A stretch of 64,000 bases of DNA from Azotobacter salinestris (GCF_009363155.1 NZ_CP045302.1:1358501-1422500), one strand, 5' to 3'; positions 51,425 to 60,971 are shown, counted from the stretch's first letter. Notes: generated from the letters alone by a model not told the origin. Translations and numbers: made by a program.

Positions 51425-53356
51425 ATGCGCAGTCGATTGCTCAGTCTGTTTTTCTGTCTGTCCCTGGCCCCCCTGGCCATTCCGCCCGCAGAGGCAGCCT
51501 CGCTCAGCGAACAGCGTCTCCTCTACGATCAGGCCAAGCGGGCTCTGGCCAAGGGCGATGCCGGCCCCTACCTGCGCAATCGCCAGGCCCTGCGCGACTA
51601 TCCGCTGGAGCCCCACCTGGCCTACGACGAGCTGACCGCCCGGCTGAAGAACGCCAGCAACCGGGAAATCGAAGAGTTCCTCACCGAGCATGGCGACCTG
51701 CCACAGATCGGCTGGATGAAATTGCGCTGGCTGCGCTGGCTAGCCGAGCGCGGCGACTGGCAGACCTTCATCAACCATTACGATCCGGCGCTGAACTTCA
51801 CCGAGCTCGACTGCCTGTACGGCCAGTACCAGTTCGTCCACGGGCGCAAGACCGAAGGCCATGCCACCGCCGAGAAGCTCTGGCTGGTCGGCAAGTCACA
51901 ACCCCAGGCCTGCGACACCCTGTTCGGGCTCTGGGCTGCCGAGGGCCGGCTGAGCGACCAGAAACGCTGGCAGCGCCTGCGGCTGGCCGCCGATGCACGC
52001 AACTACGGCCTGGCCACACACCTGGCGAAAAGCACTCCCAGTCTCGAGCGCGAAGGATTGCTGATGGTGGAGGTGGCGCAGAAGCCCCAGATGCTGCTGA
52101 GCCAGAGCTCGCGCTTCGCACCGGCCAGCGAGCGGATGGCCGACGTGGTCGGTCTCGGCCTGCGCCGGCTGGCCCGCCAGGAGCCGGACAAGGCCCTGGC
52201 CCTGCTCGACGACTACGCCCGGCGCATGCGGTTCTCCAGCGAGGAGAAAGTGGCGATCGCCCGGGAAATCGGCCTGACTCTGGCCAAGCGCTTCGACAGC
52301 CGGGCGCTCGCGGTGATGGCCGAATACGATCCGGAGCTGCGCGACAAGACCGTGGCCGAATGGCGCACCCGTCTGCTGATGCGCCTGGGGCGCTGGGACG
52401 AGGCCTATCAGTTGACCCGCCGGATGCCGCAAGAGCTCGCAACCAGCAACCGCTGGCGCTACTGGCAGGCACGCAGCCTGCAACTGGCCCAGCCCCAGAA
52501 CAAGCAGCCGATCGGGCTCTATCAGCCGGTCGCCCGTGAGCGGGATTTCTACGGCTTTCTTGCCGCCGATCGCATCCAGGTGCCTTACCAGCTGAACCAC
52601 AAGCCGATGGCACTGGATCCGCGGGTGATGCAGAAGGTGCGCAACACCGCCGGTATCCGTCGAGCCCTGGAGTTCTATGCGCGCGGACAGATCGTCGATG
52701 CGCGCCGCGAGTGGTATCACGTCAGCCGCCTGTTCAGCCGCGAGGAAATGGTCGCCCAGGCCAAGCTGGCCTACGACATGGGCTGGTATTTTCCGGCCAT
52801 CCGCACCATCAGCCAGGCACAATACTGGGACGATCTGGACATCCGCTTCCCGATGGCCCACCAGAGCAGCCTGACGCGTGCCGCCAGAAACCGCGGTCTG
52901 CATTCGAGCTGGGTGTTCGCCATCACTCGTCAGGAAAGCGCCTTCATGAGCGATGCCCGCTCCAGCGTCGGCGCCGGCGGCCTGATGCAGCTGATGCCGG
53001 CCACCGCCCAGGAAACTGCGCGCAAGTTCGGTATCCCGCTGAGCTCGCCACGCCAGGTCTACGATCCGGACACCAACATCCAGCTCGGCGCCGCCTACCT
53101 GAGTCAGGTGCATGCCCAGTTCGGTGGCAACCGGGTGCTCGCCTCCGCAGCCTACAACGCCGGCCCCGGGCGCGTACGACAGTGGCTGCGTGGAGCCGAT
53201 CACCTGGCCTTCGATGTCTGGGTGGAAAGCATTCCCTTCGACGAAACCCGCCAGTACGTGCAGAACGTGCTGTCTTATTCGGTGATCTACGGGCACAAGC
53301 TCAACGCTCCGCAACCCTTGGTGGAATGGCACGAGCGCTACTTCGACGATCAGTAG
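51425..53356 (+). CDS. slt: Soluble lytic murein transglycosylase (Slt70 type)
   Basis: A 643-residue periplasmic enzyme that cleaves peptidoglycan to anhydromuropeptides. The signal peptide is LLSLFFCLSLAPLAIPPAEA. A long helical superhelix domain follows (residues about 25-450), then the Slt catalytic domain with FAITRQESAFMSDARSSVGA, containing the catalytic glutamate near residue 503, then GGLMQLMPATAQETARKFGI and AAYNAGPGRVRQWL. Its products are substrates for nagZ, also in this window. It is divergent from uup. Confidence 0.95.
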   Translation: MRSRLLSLFFCLSLAPLAIPPAEAASLSEQRLLYDQAKRALAKGDAGPYLRNRQALRDYPLEPHLAYDELTARLKNASNREIEEFLTEHGDLPQIGWMKLRWLRWLAERGDWQTFINHYDPALNFTELDCLYGQYQFVHGRKTEGHATAEKLWLVGKSQPQACDTLFGLWAAEGRLSDQKRWQRLRLAADARNYGLATHLAKSTPSLEREGLLMVEVAQKPQMLLSQSSRFAPASERMADVVGLGLRRLARQEPDKALALLDDYARRMRFSSEEKVAIAREIGLTLAKRFDSRALAVMAEYDPELRDKTVAEWRTRLLMRLGRWDEAYQLTRRMPQELATSNRWRYWQARSLQLAQPQNKQPIGLYQPVARERDFYGFLAADRIQVPYQLNHKPMALDPRVMQKVRNTAGIRRALEFYARGQIVDARREWYHVSRLFSREEMVAQAKLAYDMGWYFPAIRTISQAQYWDDLDIRFPMAHQSSLTRAARNRGLHSSWVFAITRQESAFMSDARSSVGAGGLMQLMPATAQETARKFGIPLSSPRQVYDPDTNIQLGAAYLSQVHAQFGGNRVLASAAYNAGPGRVRQWLRGADHLAFDVWVESIPFDETRQYVQNVLSYSVIYGHKLNAPQPLVEWHERYFDDQ

Positions 53357-53359
53357 AGA

Positions 53360-54313
53360 TCAGGCTTCAGGCTGTGCTTCATCGGCCGCTGCTGCCCCCG
53401 GCCCGGAATTGCTGCGCAGCAGTGGCGAGTCGGGTGGCAGGTGTATGCGCAGGGCTGCCGCGCGGGTGGTAAAACGCAGGGTCTGGCTGTTTGCCGGTTC
53501 GCCGTCCAGATTCAGGTCCAGGCCTTCCGGGGCTTCGACCTCGACCCACGGCAGACGCGCCCCGATGGAGATGGTTTCAGCACCGAGAATACGCAGGGAA
53601 ATCAAGGTTCCCAAGGTGCTGAGCGAGCTTCTGGCATCCTCGGGCGCAGGAACGATGCAGAGATCGAGCAGGCCGTCGTCCACAAGAGCCCCAGGACAGA
53701 GCAGATTGCCCCCGCCAGCCTGGCGCCCGTTACCGATGCCCAGCGCGAGGAACTCACCCTCCCAGTGAAAATCCGGTCCATGGAAGCGTCCGAAGGAAGC
53801 ACTCAGCTCAGTGAGGCGCGTCAGCCCGGTCAACAGGTAGGCCGCTCCGCCGAGGGCCTTTTTTAACTCCTCGGGAGTGCTGGCAGTGACCTTCGACCCA
53901 AAGCCGCCGGTGGCCATGTTGAGAAAAAGCTGACCATCCACTTCGCCAAGATCCACCGGACTGGGGGCGACCTCCAGCAAGGCCAGTGCCTCTGCCGGCG
54001 GCAGGGGAATGCCTGCTGCATGGGCAAAATCGTTGGCCGTGCCCAGCGGCAGGATCGCCAGACTGGCTTCGCTGCCCGACAGAGCCATGGCCTCCGCCAC
54101 CTCGCGCAAGGTTCCATCGCCACCACCGGCGATGATGATCGGATAGCCGGCCGCCAGACCTTCCCCGACCAACCGGCGGGCATCTCCGGTCTCCCAGGTC
54201 AGGCGCACGGCAATTTCCCAGCCCGCCTTGCGCTGGGCAAGAATAGCGGCGCGCAGTTCCTCGTTCGCGGCCTGTCGACCATGCAGCACCAACCATGCCT
54301 TGTGCTCAGCCAT
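53360..54313 (-). CDS. yegS: YegS/DAGK-family lipid kinase
   Basis: A 317-residue diacylglycerol-kinase catalytic-domain protein. Nucleotide motif IIIAGGGDGTLREVAEAMAL lies near residue 60, and LAILPLGTANDFAHAAGIPL near 90. Closest family is YegS, which phosphorylates phosphatidylglycerol in vitro; the physiological substrate is unclear. It converges with slt with only three bases between their stops, and lies downstream of moeA on the minus strand with a gap of about 70 bp. Confidence 0.88.
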   Translation of the reverse strand: MAEHKAWLVLHGRQAANEELRAAILAQRKAGWEIAVRLTWETGDARRLVGEGLAAGYPIIIAGGGDGTLREVAEAMALSGSEASLAILPLGTANDFAHAAGIPLPPAEALALLEVAPSPVDLGEVDGQLFLNMATGGFGSKVTASTPEELKKALGGAAYLLTGLTRLTELSASFGRFHGPDFHWEGEFLALGIGNGRQAGGGNLLCPGALVDDGLLDLCIVPAPEDARSSLSTLGTLISLRILGAETISIGARLPWVEVEAPEGLDLNLDGEPANSQTLRFTTRAAALRIHLPPDSPLLRSNSGPGAAAADEAQPEA

Positions 54314-54384
54314 TACTCACCTCGGAAAGCATTCCAGCCAAGTATGGACGACAGGGTAACGGTCGGATGCGCTAGTACGGCCTC

Positions 54385-55587
54385 TCAGCCCAGTACTTCG
54401 CTCAGCGGAATGAAGCGTACCGGATCGCCCTCGGCCAGCGTCGTATCCTCACGTATCTCAACCAGCCCGTTGGCCCAGGCGGCGCTGAGCAGCACACCGG
54501 GGCTCTGGTTCGGATAGAGTACGGCACGCCCATCCTCCAGGCGCGCGCGCAAATACTCGCGACGCTTGCCGGGCTTGCTCCAGGCAAAGCCGGTCGGCAC
54601 CAGAAAGGTTAACGGAGCCACGGCCTGCACGCCGAGACGACGCAGCAGATAAGGCCGAGCCAGCAAGGCAAAGGTGACCAGCGAGGATGCGGGATTACCA
54701 GGCAGACCGACAACGGGAATGCCCCGATAACGACCAACAGTCAGCGGCTTGCCTGGCTTGATAGCCAGCTTCCACAAGGCCAGTTCACCCTCCTCGCGCA
54801 GGATCTGCCCGAGGCAGTCCGCCTCCCCGACCGACACTCCGCCGGTCGAAAGGATCAAGTCGACGGCTCCCAGCTCGCCTAGACGGGCACGGGTCAGCTG
54901 CGGATCATCGGGCAGGATCCCGGCATCCAGCACGCTGCAGCCCAGACGCTTCAGCCAGCTCAGCAACAGGGGGCGATTGCTGTTGTAGATCTGCCCCGGG
55001 CCCAGCGGCTGCCCAGGCACGACCAGTTCATCTCCGGTGGAAAGCACGGCCACCCGCAGGCGCCGCCGCACCGACAGTTCGGCTGTCCCCAGGGAGGCAG
55101 CCAGACCCAGTTGCGCCGGCCCCAGGCGGCTGCCGGCGGCCAGCACGGCTTCGCCGCGGCGCGTCTCCTGGCCCTGCTCGCGGATGTTCTGCCGCGGGCG
55201 CAAGGCCTGAGTGAAGCGCACCCGCCCGTCCTCGAGCAGCTCGACATTTTCCTGCAGCTCGACGCAATCCGCTCCCTCCGGTACCGGTGCCCCGGTAAAG
55301 ATGCGCGCACAGGTACCCAACTGCAGGGGCTCCGGGGCCTGCCCGGCGAAGACCGTCTGACTGACCGTCAGCGGCTCGCCCGTCCAGTCGGCCAGACGCA
55401 GGGCATAACCGTCCATGGCACTGTTCGGCCAGGGCGGCAGATCCAGGGAAGCGACCAAAGGCTCGGCCAGCACACGCCCTTCGGCATCATCCAGCGCCAC
55501 CCGCTCAGAGTCGCCGACCGGTTCTTTCTCAGCCAGTTGTAACAGGCATTCGAGAGCCGCCTCGACGGACATCAATGGTTTTTTCAT
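54385..55587 (-). CDS. moeA: Molybdopterin molybdenumtransferase MoeA
   Basis: A 400-residue MoeA that inserts molybdate into adenylylated molybdopterin. Features: [20 protein letters not shown] near residue 50, [20 protein letters not shown] near 95, [20 protein letters not shown] near 190, and [19 protein letters not shown] near 255. The C-terminal beta-barrel domain is present. It follows moaB by four bases, so the two are co-transcribed. Confidence 0.95.
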   Translation of the reverse strand: MKKPLMSVEAALECLLQLAEKEPVGDSERVALDDAEGRVLAEPLVASLDLPPWPNSAMDGYALRLADWTGEPLTVSQTVFAGQAPEPLQLGTCARIFTGAPVPEGADCVELQENVELLEDGRVRFTQALRPRQNIREQGQETRRGEAVLAAGSRLGPAQLGLAASLGTAELSVRRRLRVAVLSTGDELVVPGQPLGPGQIYNSNRPLLLSWLKRLGCSVLDAGILPDDPQLTRARLGELGAVDLILSTGGVSVGEADCLGQILREEGELALWKLAIKPGKPLTVGRYRGIPVVGLPGNPASSLVTFALLARPYLLRRLGVQAVAPLTFLVPTGFAWSKPGKRREYLRARLEDGRAVLYPNQSPGVLLSAAWANGLVEIREDTTLAEGDPVRFIPLSEVLG

Positions 55588-55591
55588 TGCC

Positions 55592-56131
55592 TCACCCGCG
55601 GGTTTCGCAGGACGTCACCGGTTTCAGATGGGGCACGAAACTGCAGGGGCGATGCCGGGCATCCAGTTGCTCGGCGAGAATGCCATCCCAGGCAGTGGCG
55701 CAAGCCCCGGTCGAGCCCGGCAGACAACAGACCAGGGTGCCATTGGCCAGACCGGCCAGCGCGCGGGACTGCACCGTGGAGGTGCCGATCTCTTTCATGG
55801 AAATATGTCGGAACAACTCGCCAAAACCATCGACCTGCTTGTCCAAAAGACAGGCTACGGCTTCGGGCGTGCTGTCGCGGCCAGTAAAGCCGGTTCCACC
55901 GGTGATCAATACGACCTGTACGTCCTTGTCGGCGATCCAAGCGGCGACCACGGCACGAATATGGTACAAGTCGTCCTTGAGCAGCAGGCGCGCCGCCAGC
56001 TTGTGCCCAGCCGCGCTCAGGCGTTCGACCAGCAGTTGGCCAGAGGTGTCGGTACCCAGAGTGCGGGTGTCGCTGACGGTCAAGACTGCGATGTTCAACG
56101 GCACGAAGGCCGCTTCAACCTTATGACTCAT
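55592..56131 (-). CDS. moaB: Molybdenum cofactor biosynthesis protein B
   Basis: A 179-residue MogA/MoaB-fold protein that adenylylates molybdopterin or supports its synthesis. Motifs: [20 protein letters not shown] at the N-terminus, [19 protein letters not shown] near residue 75, and [20 protein letters not shown] chose the ATG at 56131 ([12 protein letters not shown]); upstream frame to 56194 has no homology. It is divergent from mobA. Confidence 0.92.
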   Translation of the reverse strand: MSHKVEAAFVPLNIAVLTVSDTRTLGTDTSGQLLVERLSAAGHKLAARLLLKDDLYHIRAVVAAWIADKDVQVVLITGGTGFTGRDSTPEAVACLLDKQVDGFGELFRHISMKEIGTSTVQSRALAGLANGTLVCCLPGSTGACATAWDGILAEQLDARHRPCSFVPHLKPVTSCETRG

Positions 56132-56197
56132 GCTGCCTTCCAGAGTGGGGAGAAGTCGAGCCGGAGTTATACCACAAGCCACTGCTGGAGCCATCCG

Positions 56198-56812
56198 ATG
56201 ACCGTCCCAGACACTCCCCTGCCCCCCTGCTCGGTACTGCTACTGGCAGGTGGTCGTGGACAACGCATGGGGGGCCAGGACAAGGGGCTGCTGAAATGGC
56301 GGGGCAAGCCGTTGGTTGCCCACCTGCATGCATTGATACGGCCACTCACCGACGATCTGATAATCTCCTGCAATCGCAATATCGAACATTACGCGCTCTA
56401 TGCCGATTGTGTGGTGCATGACGACAGCTCGGACTTCCCAGGCCCTCTGGCTGGCATCCGCGCCGGACTCAAAGTTGCCCGGCATGCCTGGCTACTGATA
56501 CTGCCCTGTGATGCCCCCTTGGTTGATGTCACATTGCTGCACAGTATGCGCTGGAATGCCAGCTTGCATCCTGGACGACCTTTACTGCTACGTCAGGGCC
56601 ACCAATGGGAACCCCTGTTCTGCCTGATACCTAAGACTCTGGAAGCGAACTTGGAGCGAGCCTGGCAGGGTGGCGAGCGCAGTCCGCGCCAGGTCTTTCT
56701 GGCGCATGAGGCTACCGCCCTGCAATGCCTACCGGGGGATTCTCGGCTGCTCAACCTCAACACGCCACACCTGCTGGCCGAAGCGGAAAACAATGCAGAT
56801 CGCCAAAAGTGA
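56198..56812 (+). CDS. mobA: Molybdenum cofactor guanylyltransferase MobA
   Basis: A 204-residue nucleotidyltransferase that adds GMP to the molybdenum cofactor to form the bis-MGD form. The GTP-binding N-terminus is [20 protein letters not shown], followed by [28 protein letters not shown] and [16 protein letters not shown] also fit. The ATG at 56198 follows a GGAG site; the frame is open upstream inside moaB and moeA. It is the last core gene before the IS nest, whose outer border lies 38 bp downstream. Confidence 0.93.
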   Translation: MTVPDTPLPPCSVLLLAGGRGQRMGGQDKGLLKWRGKPLVAHLHALIRPLTDDLIISCNRNIEHYALYADCVVHDDSSDFPGPLAGIRAGLKVARHAWLLILPCDAPLVDVTLLHSMRWNASLHPGRPLLLRQGHQWEPLFCLIPKTLEANLERAWQGGERSPRQVFLAHEATALQCLPGDSRLLNLNTPHLLAEAENNADRQK

Positions 56813-56899
56813 TCACTACTTCCGACATCCGACGTGAAGACATATAAAGTGAACCGTCCCGGCTTTCCCGGAGGCTCCAACTCTTGAGAGGATGGAGCC

Positions 56900-57220
56900 A
56901 TGAAGACAGCAACGAAGTATTCCCCGGAAGTCCGCGAGCGAGCGGTTCGTTTGGTGCTGGAGCATCAAGACGGACATGACTCGGAGTGGGCGGCGATCTG
57001 CTCAACTGCAGCCAAGATTGGTTGTACAGCCGAAACGCTGCGCCGCTGCGTGCACCAGGCTGAGCGCGACAATGGCAAGCGCGAAGGCCAGACCATCAGC
57101 GAAGAGCGGATCAAGGCACTAGAACGTGAAGTGCGTGAGCTGCGCCAGACCAACGAGATCTCGCGCAAGGCGTCCGCGTATTTTGCTCAGGCGGAACTCG
57201 ACCGCCGCTTCAAGCCATGA
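56900..57220 (+). CDS. IS3-family transposase OrfA (outer element)
   Basis: A 106-residue OrfA with an HTH ([18 protein letters not shown], then [20 protein letters not shown]) and a C-terminal leucine-zipper-like stretch ([18 protein letters not shown]). The stop overlaps the ATG of OrfB (57217) by four bases, the normal IS3 coupling. OrfB reads MKAFIDVI before it is cut by the inner element, so this OrfA has no functional partner at this locus. Confidence 0.88.
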   Translation: MKTATKYSPEVRERAVRLVLEHQDGHDSEWAAICSTAAKIGCTAETLRRCVHQAERDNGKREGQTISEERIKALEREVRELRQTNEISRKASAYFAQAELDRRFKP

Positions 57221-57265
57221 AAGCGTTCATCGACGTGATCTTGCCCAGCACTTGTGGACACAGGT

Positions 57266-57626
57266 TTAAGCACTCATCCGAGCCTCGAAGGCTTCCGGAC
57301 TGAGGTATTCCAGAGTGCTATGACGCCGCTGGCGGTTGTAGTCGATTTCGATGTATTCGAACACGGTTGCTCGCATCTGGGCACGCGTACCGAAGCGTTC
57401 CCCATGGATGCACTCAACCTTCAGACTGTGGAAGAAGCTCTCGGCACAGGCGTTGTCGTAGCAGTTGCCCTTCGCGCTCATGCTGCCGCGCAGCCGATGG
57501 GCACGAAGCAGTTCCCGATAGGCCGCCGAACAGTACTGGTTGCCTCGATCCGTATACACGATCACGCCTTGAGGCTGCTTGCGCCGCCACAGGGCCATGC
57601 GCAGGGCATCGCAGGCCAGTTCGGCC
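57266..57626 (-). pseudogene. IS3-family OrfB C-terminal half (inner element)
   Basis: The C-terminal part of an IS3 OrfB integrase domain: [20 protein letters not shown] (second catalytic aspartate), [20 protein letters not shown] (catalytic glutamate), and [20 protein letters not shown]. It is cut from its upstream half by the IS66 insertion at 57627. The two halves read into each other across the GTTCGGCC duplication. Confidence 0.85.
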
Positions 57627-57671
57627 GTAAGCGTCCGGCCAAGTCATCTGGTTTGAGCCCGCCAGGCTAAG

Positions 57672-57706
57672 AGATGGTGTTCACCTATTTATCGTGGACA
57701 CCATCT
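57672..57706. repeat. IS66 leader hairpin, first copy
   Basis: A 13-bp inverted repeat (AGATGGTGTTCAC / GTGGACACCATCT, nine-base loop) with one mismatch, located upstream of the truncated tnpA. The second copy at 58003 is perfect. Confidence 0.7.
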
Positions 57707-57728
57707 CCAGGCTTTTAAGCGGGAAATC

Positions 57729-58001
57729 ATGCAGCGTCGTTCCTATTCCACAGCCTTCAAGGCTCAAATCGTGCAGGAGTGTGGCCAGCCCGGCGCCTCC
57801 GTCGCCAGCGTGGCGCTGAGCCATGGCATCAACAGCAACGTTGTCCATAAATGGATACGCACGGCTCGCAGCCAGGCGGTTGAAACCCTGCCGGCGTTCA
57901 TCCCGCTGGCGCTTGAATCGCCGGCGCGAGCGGAGTGCTCATCCAGCGCGGACATCCGTAAGCGTCCGGCCAAGTCATCTGGTTTGAGCCCGCCAGGCTA
58001 A
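57729..58001 (+). pseudogene. IS66 TnpA, truncated copy
   Basis: The first 76 codons match TnpA (MQRRSYSTAFKAQIVQECGQ, the HTH region ASVASVALSHGINSNVVHKW, then TARSQAVETLPAFIPLALES). At 57958 it runs into the next element's left end and adds an unrelated tail ([13 protein letters not shown]). It differs by several residues from the full copy (SNVVHKW against TTVVHQW), so it derives from a related but not identical IS66. Confidence 0.85.
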
Positions 58002-58002
58002 G

Positions 58003-58037
58003 AGATGGTGTCCACCTATTTATCGTGGACACCATCT
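58003..58037. repeat. IS66 leader hairpin, second copy
   Basis: A perfect 13-bp inverted repeat (AGATGGTGTCCAC / GTGGACACCATCT, nine-base loop) 23 bp upstream of the intact tnpA. Such a strong leader hairpin may shield the transposase genes from read-through expression. Confidence 0.75.
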
Positions 58038-58059
58038 CCAGGCTTTTAAGCGGGAAATC

Positions 58060-58383
58060 ATGCAGCGTCGTTCCTATTCCACGGCCTTCAAGGCTCAAGT
58101 CGTGCAGGAGTGTGGCCAGCCCGGCGCCTCCGTCGCCAGCGTGGCATTGAGCCACGGCATCAACACCACTGTTGTCCATCAATGGATACGCACGGCACGC
58201 AGCCAGGTTGAGACCCTGCCGGCGTTCATCCCGCTTGCACTGGATGCGCCCGTGCGGGCCGGATATGCCTCCCGCGCGGACATTCGCATCGATATCCCCC
58301 ATCGGCGCACAACCTTGACCGTTCCCTGGCCTGCGGGCGATGCAGAGGGGTGTGCCCGGTTCGTGCGCGAGATCCTGCAATGA
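58060..58383 (+). CDS. tnpA: IS66-family accessory protein TnpA
   Basis: A 107-residue TnpA with an HTH (ALSHGINTTVVHQWIRTARS) and a C-terminal DIPHRRTTLTVPWPAGDAEG region. TnpA, TnpB and TnpC are all needed for IS66 transposition; TnpA is probably DNA-binding. Its stop overlaps the tnpB start by four bases (ATGA at 58380). Confidence 0.9.
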   Translation: MQRRSYSTAFKAQVVQECGQPGASVASVALSHGINTTVVHQWIRTARSQVETLPAFIPLALDAPVRAGYASRADIRIDIPHRRTTLTVPWPAGDAEGCARFVREILQ

Positions 58384-58715
58384 TCCGTATCGATGCCATC
58401 TGGCTCGCCACCGAACCGCTGGATATGCGGGCCGGAACGGAAACGGCGCTGGCCAGGGTGGTGGAGGTCTTCGGTGCGGCGAAGCCGCACAACGCCTACC
58501 TGTTCGCCAACAAACGAGCCAACCGCATGAAAGTGCTGGTTCACGATGGTTTCGGTGTCTGGCTGGCCTCGCGCCGACTGAACCGGGGCCGTTTTGTCTG
58601 GCCGGGCAGTTGGCAGGGCACGCAGTTGGAGCTGAATGCCGAGCAGCTTCAGGCCCTGGTGGTCGGGCTGTCCTGGCATCGGGTCGGATCGGGGGCCGAA
58701 ATCAGCCTTTTATAG
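58380..58715 (+). CDS. tnpB: IS66-family accessory protein TnpB
   Basis: A 111-residue TnpB (IS66 Orf2) protein: MIRIDAIWLATEPLDMRAGT, VLVHDGFGVWLASRRLNRGR and FVWPGSWQGTQLELNAEQLQ. This is unrelated to the TnpB nuclease of IS200/IS605. The frame is open from 58350 but the ATG at 58380, coupled to the tnpA stop, is the family start. Confidence 0.9.
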   Translation: MIRIDAIWLATEPLDMRAGTETALARVVEVFGAAKPHNAYLFANKRANRMKVLVHDGFGVWLASRRLNRGRFVWPGSWQGTQLELNAEQLQALVVGLSWHRVGSGAEISLL

Positions 58716-58796
58716 TTGGCCGTCAGGTGGTGCCTGCCGCGCAATTGACCGAACGACCTATCGTCGATAGCGGTCAAGGCAGGCACACTCGGCGCC

Positions 58797-60329
58797 ATGA
58801 CTTCTGCTTGCTTCGACCATCTGACGCCCGAACAACTACGCGAACTGGCGGCGCAGTTGACGCAGCGTGTCGCCAGCCTCGACCAGCAAGTCCACTATCA
58901 CAAGACCCGCAGCGATCAGCTGGCTCACGAAATTGCCGTCCTCAAGCGGCATCGGTTTGCCCGACGCAGCGAGCAGCTCGGTGCTGCCCAGCTCAGCCTG
59001 CTGGACGATCTGCTCGATACCGATATCGCGGCCATCGAAGCCGAGCTCGAGGAGCTGGCTCCAGCTCCCGCCGCTGCCGAGCCACGCCAGCAGCCCAGGC
59101 GCACAGCCTTGCCGCCGCAGTTCCCCCGCACGCTGATCCATCACGAGCCGGACAACACGCAGTGCGCCTGCGGCTGCCAGCTCAAACGCATCGGTGAAGA
59201 TGTCAGCGAAAAGCTCGACTACACCCCGGGCGTCTTCACGGTGGAGCGGCATATCCGCGGCAAATGGGTCTGCGAACGATGCGAAACGCTGATCCAGGCG
59301 CCGGTTCCGGCCCAGGTGATCGACAAGGGCATCCCGACTGCCGGGCTGCTGGCCCAGGTCATGGTGGCCAAGTTCGCCGACCATCTGCCCCTGTACCGGC
59401 AGGAAAAGATCTTCGGCCGGGCCGGTTTCGCCCTCCCGCGCTCGACCCTGGCGCAGTGGGTCGGCCGTTGCGGCGTGCAACTGCAACCACTGGTCGATGC
59501 ACTGCGGGACATAGTCCTGGAGCAGAACGTCATCCATGCCGACGAGACCCCGGTACAAATGCTCGCGCCGGGCATGAAGAAGACCCGGCGCGCCTATGTC
59601 TGGGCCTACGTTCCCAGCCCGTTCGCCGAGCTGCGTGCGGCGGTCTACGACTTCAGCCCCAGCCGTGCCGGCGAGCATGCCCGCACCTTCCTCGGCGACT
59701 GGCGCGGCCAACTGGTCTGCGACGACTTCGCCGGCTACAAGGCCTGCTTCGAGCAGGGCGTGACCGAGATCGGCTGCATGGCCCATGCCCGGCGCAAGCT
59801 CTACGACCTGCATATCGCCAACCAGAGTCAACTGGCCGAACAGGCTCTGCGCTACATCGGTCAGCTGTACGACATCGAGCGTGAGGTGCGCGACCTGCCG
59901 CCCGACGAGCGACAGCGAATACGCCAGGAAAAAGCCAAGCCCATCGCCGATGCCCTGCACGGCTGGATGCTCACCCAGCGCCGGTTGGTGCATGAAGGCA
60001 CGGCCATCGCCAAGGCACTCGACTACTGCCTCAAGCGCTGGACGGCCCTCGTGCGCTATCTCGATGACGGGATGGTGGCGATAGATAACAACTGGTGCGA
60101 AAACCAGATCCGCCCGTGGGCCATCGGCCGCGCAAATTGGCTGTTCGCCGGCTCACTGCGCAGCGGCAAGCGTGCGGCCGCCCTGATGACACTGATTCAA
60201 TCGGCACGCCTGAACGGGCATGATCCGTATGCCTATCTGAAAGATGTGCTGACCCGGCTGCCGACGCAGAAGGCCAGCGAGATCACCCAGCTGCTGCCAC
60301 ACAACTGGAAACCCTCCTGCAAGGCGTGA
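58797..60329 (+). CDS. tnpC: IS66-family transposase TnpC
   Basis: A 510-residue transposase. An N-terminal coiled-coil (LREL AAQLTQRVASLDQQ region) and a zinc-binding region (QCACGCQLKRIGEDVSEKL, WVCERCETL) precede the DDE core: NVIHADETPVQMLAPGMKK (D), GQLVCDDFAGYKACF (D), and DNNWCENQIRPWAIGRANWL (E). The frame is complete. It reads plus-ward into the remains of the inner IS3. Confidence 0.93.
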   Translation: MTSACFDHLTPEQLRELAAQLTQRVASLDQQVHYHKTRSDQLAHEIAVLKRHRFARRSEQLGAAQLSLLDDLLDTDIAAIEAELEELAPAPAAAEPRQQPRRTALPPQFPRTLIHHEPDNTQCACGCQLKRIGEDVSEKLDYTPGVFTVERHIRGKWVCERCETLIQAPVPAQVIDKGIPTAGLLAQVMVAKFADHLPLYRQEKIFGRAGFALPRSTLAQWVGRCGVQLQPLVDALRDIVLEQNVIHADETPVQMLAPGMKKTRRAYVWAYVPSPFAELRAAVYDFSPSRAGEHARTFLGDWRGQLVCDDFAGYKACFEQGVTEIGCMAHARRKLYDLHIANQSQLAEQALRYIGQLYDIEREVRDLPPDERQRIRQEKAKPIADALHGWMLTQRRLVHEGTAIAKALDYCLKRWTALVRYLDDGMVAIDNNWCENQIRPWAIGRANWLFAGSLRSGKRAAALMTLIQSARLNGHDPYAYLKDVLTRLPTQKASEITQLLPHNWKPSCKA

Positions 60330-60344
60330 TGCCCGGCCGCTTAC

Positions 60345-60539
60345 GTTCGGCCGTCATGCGTTCATGGCCCAGCCGATCACCCTGCGCGAGTACAGGTCGA
60401 TGATCACGGCCAGATACAACCAGCCTTCTTCCGTGTGCAGGTAAGTCATGTCGCCCACCCACTTCCGGTTTGGCGCCGCTGCGTAGGCTTGGGAGTGGCG
60501 GATACGGGTTGGTTTCATCGGGCTTGCTTGCCTTGCCAT
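60345..60539 (-). pseudogene. IS3-family OrfB middle part (inner element), N-truncated
   Basis: The frame reads [20 protein letters not shown], then [20 protein letters not shown] and [17 protein letters not shown], with the first catalytic aspartate in VGDMTY. About 100 N-terminal residues are missing. After WAM an apparent four-base loss (ATGAACGC where ATGAGCGAACGC is expected) puts a TGA in frame before the IS66 site. The downstream half is at 57266-57626. Confidence 0.8.
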
Positions 60540-60597
60540 GGATCACCTCGTTGCAGTGTATCGCTTAACGGGGTGTCCACTGAGGCTGGGCAAGATC

Positions 60598-60971
60598 AAT
60601 GCGCTGGAGCAAGCGCTGTACGCCCGCCGTCCCGTCAATCAGGGTGGACTCATTCACCACAGCGTCCGGGGCGTGCAGTACGTCCCGATCCGCTATACCG
60701 AACGCCTGTTCGAAGCTGGGGTCGAGCCCTCGGTGGGCAGCGTGGGCGACGCCTATGACAATGCCTTGGCCGAGACCATCAATGGCTTGTACAAGGCCGA
60801 GATGATTCATCGTCGCTCTTGGCAGAGTCGAGAGGCAGTGGAGTTGGCGACGCTGGAGTGGGTGGACTGGTTCAATCACCGACGGCTGCTGGAGCCCATC
60901 GGCAACATGCCACCCGCCGAGGCCGAAGCCTTTACTATCGACAACTTACCGAGTCGGCCCAAGCGGCATGA
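60598..60971 (+). pseudogene. IS3-family OrfB C-terminal part (outer element)
   Basis: The fragment reads NALEQALYARRPVNQGGLIH, then SVGSVGDAYDNALAETINGL with the catalytic glutamate, and WFNHRRLLEPIGNMPPAEAE. Two extra Ts near 60932 shift the frame; reading past them restores YYRQLTESAQAA and the native TGA at 60969-60971. Without that correction the frame runs on to 61101. The N-terminal two thirds of OrfB are missing. Confidence 0.82.

Larger units (their letters stand above)
57627..60344 (+). mobile_element. IS66-family element with a duplicated left end
   Basis: Flanked by the 8-bp direct repeat GTTCGGCC (57619-57626 and 60345-60352), the normal IS66 target duplication size. Ends share GTAAGCG-CCGG inverted repeats. 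A second copy of the left end starts at 57958, so 57627-57957 is an extra 331-bp partial unit and 57958-60344 a complete element of 2387 bp with tnpA, tnpB and tnpC. Confidence 0.9.
57241..60593 (-). mobile_element. Inner IS3-family element (minus orientation), interrupted by IS66
   Basis: Imperfect inverted ends begin TTGCCCAGCACTTGTGGACA on the left and finish TGTCCACTGAGGCTGGGCAA on the right, and GATC flanks both (57237-57240, 60594-60597) as a likely 4-bp target duplication. After removing the IS66 only about 0.63 kb remains, lacking OrfA and the first part of OrfB, so it is an internal deletion derivative. Confidence 0.75.

Noticed and set aside
58380..58715. IS66 TnpB as an RNA-guided nuclease of the IS200/IS605 type
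   Set aside because: It is only 111 residues and matches the IS66 Orf2 family; the shared name does not imply RuvC nuclease function.
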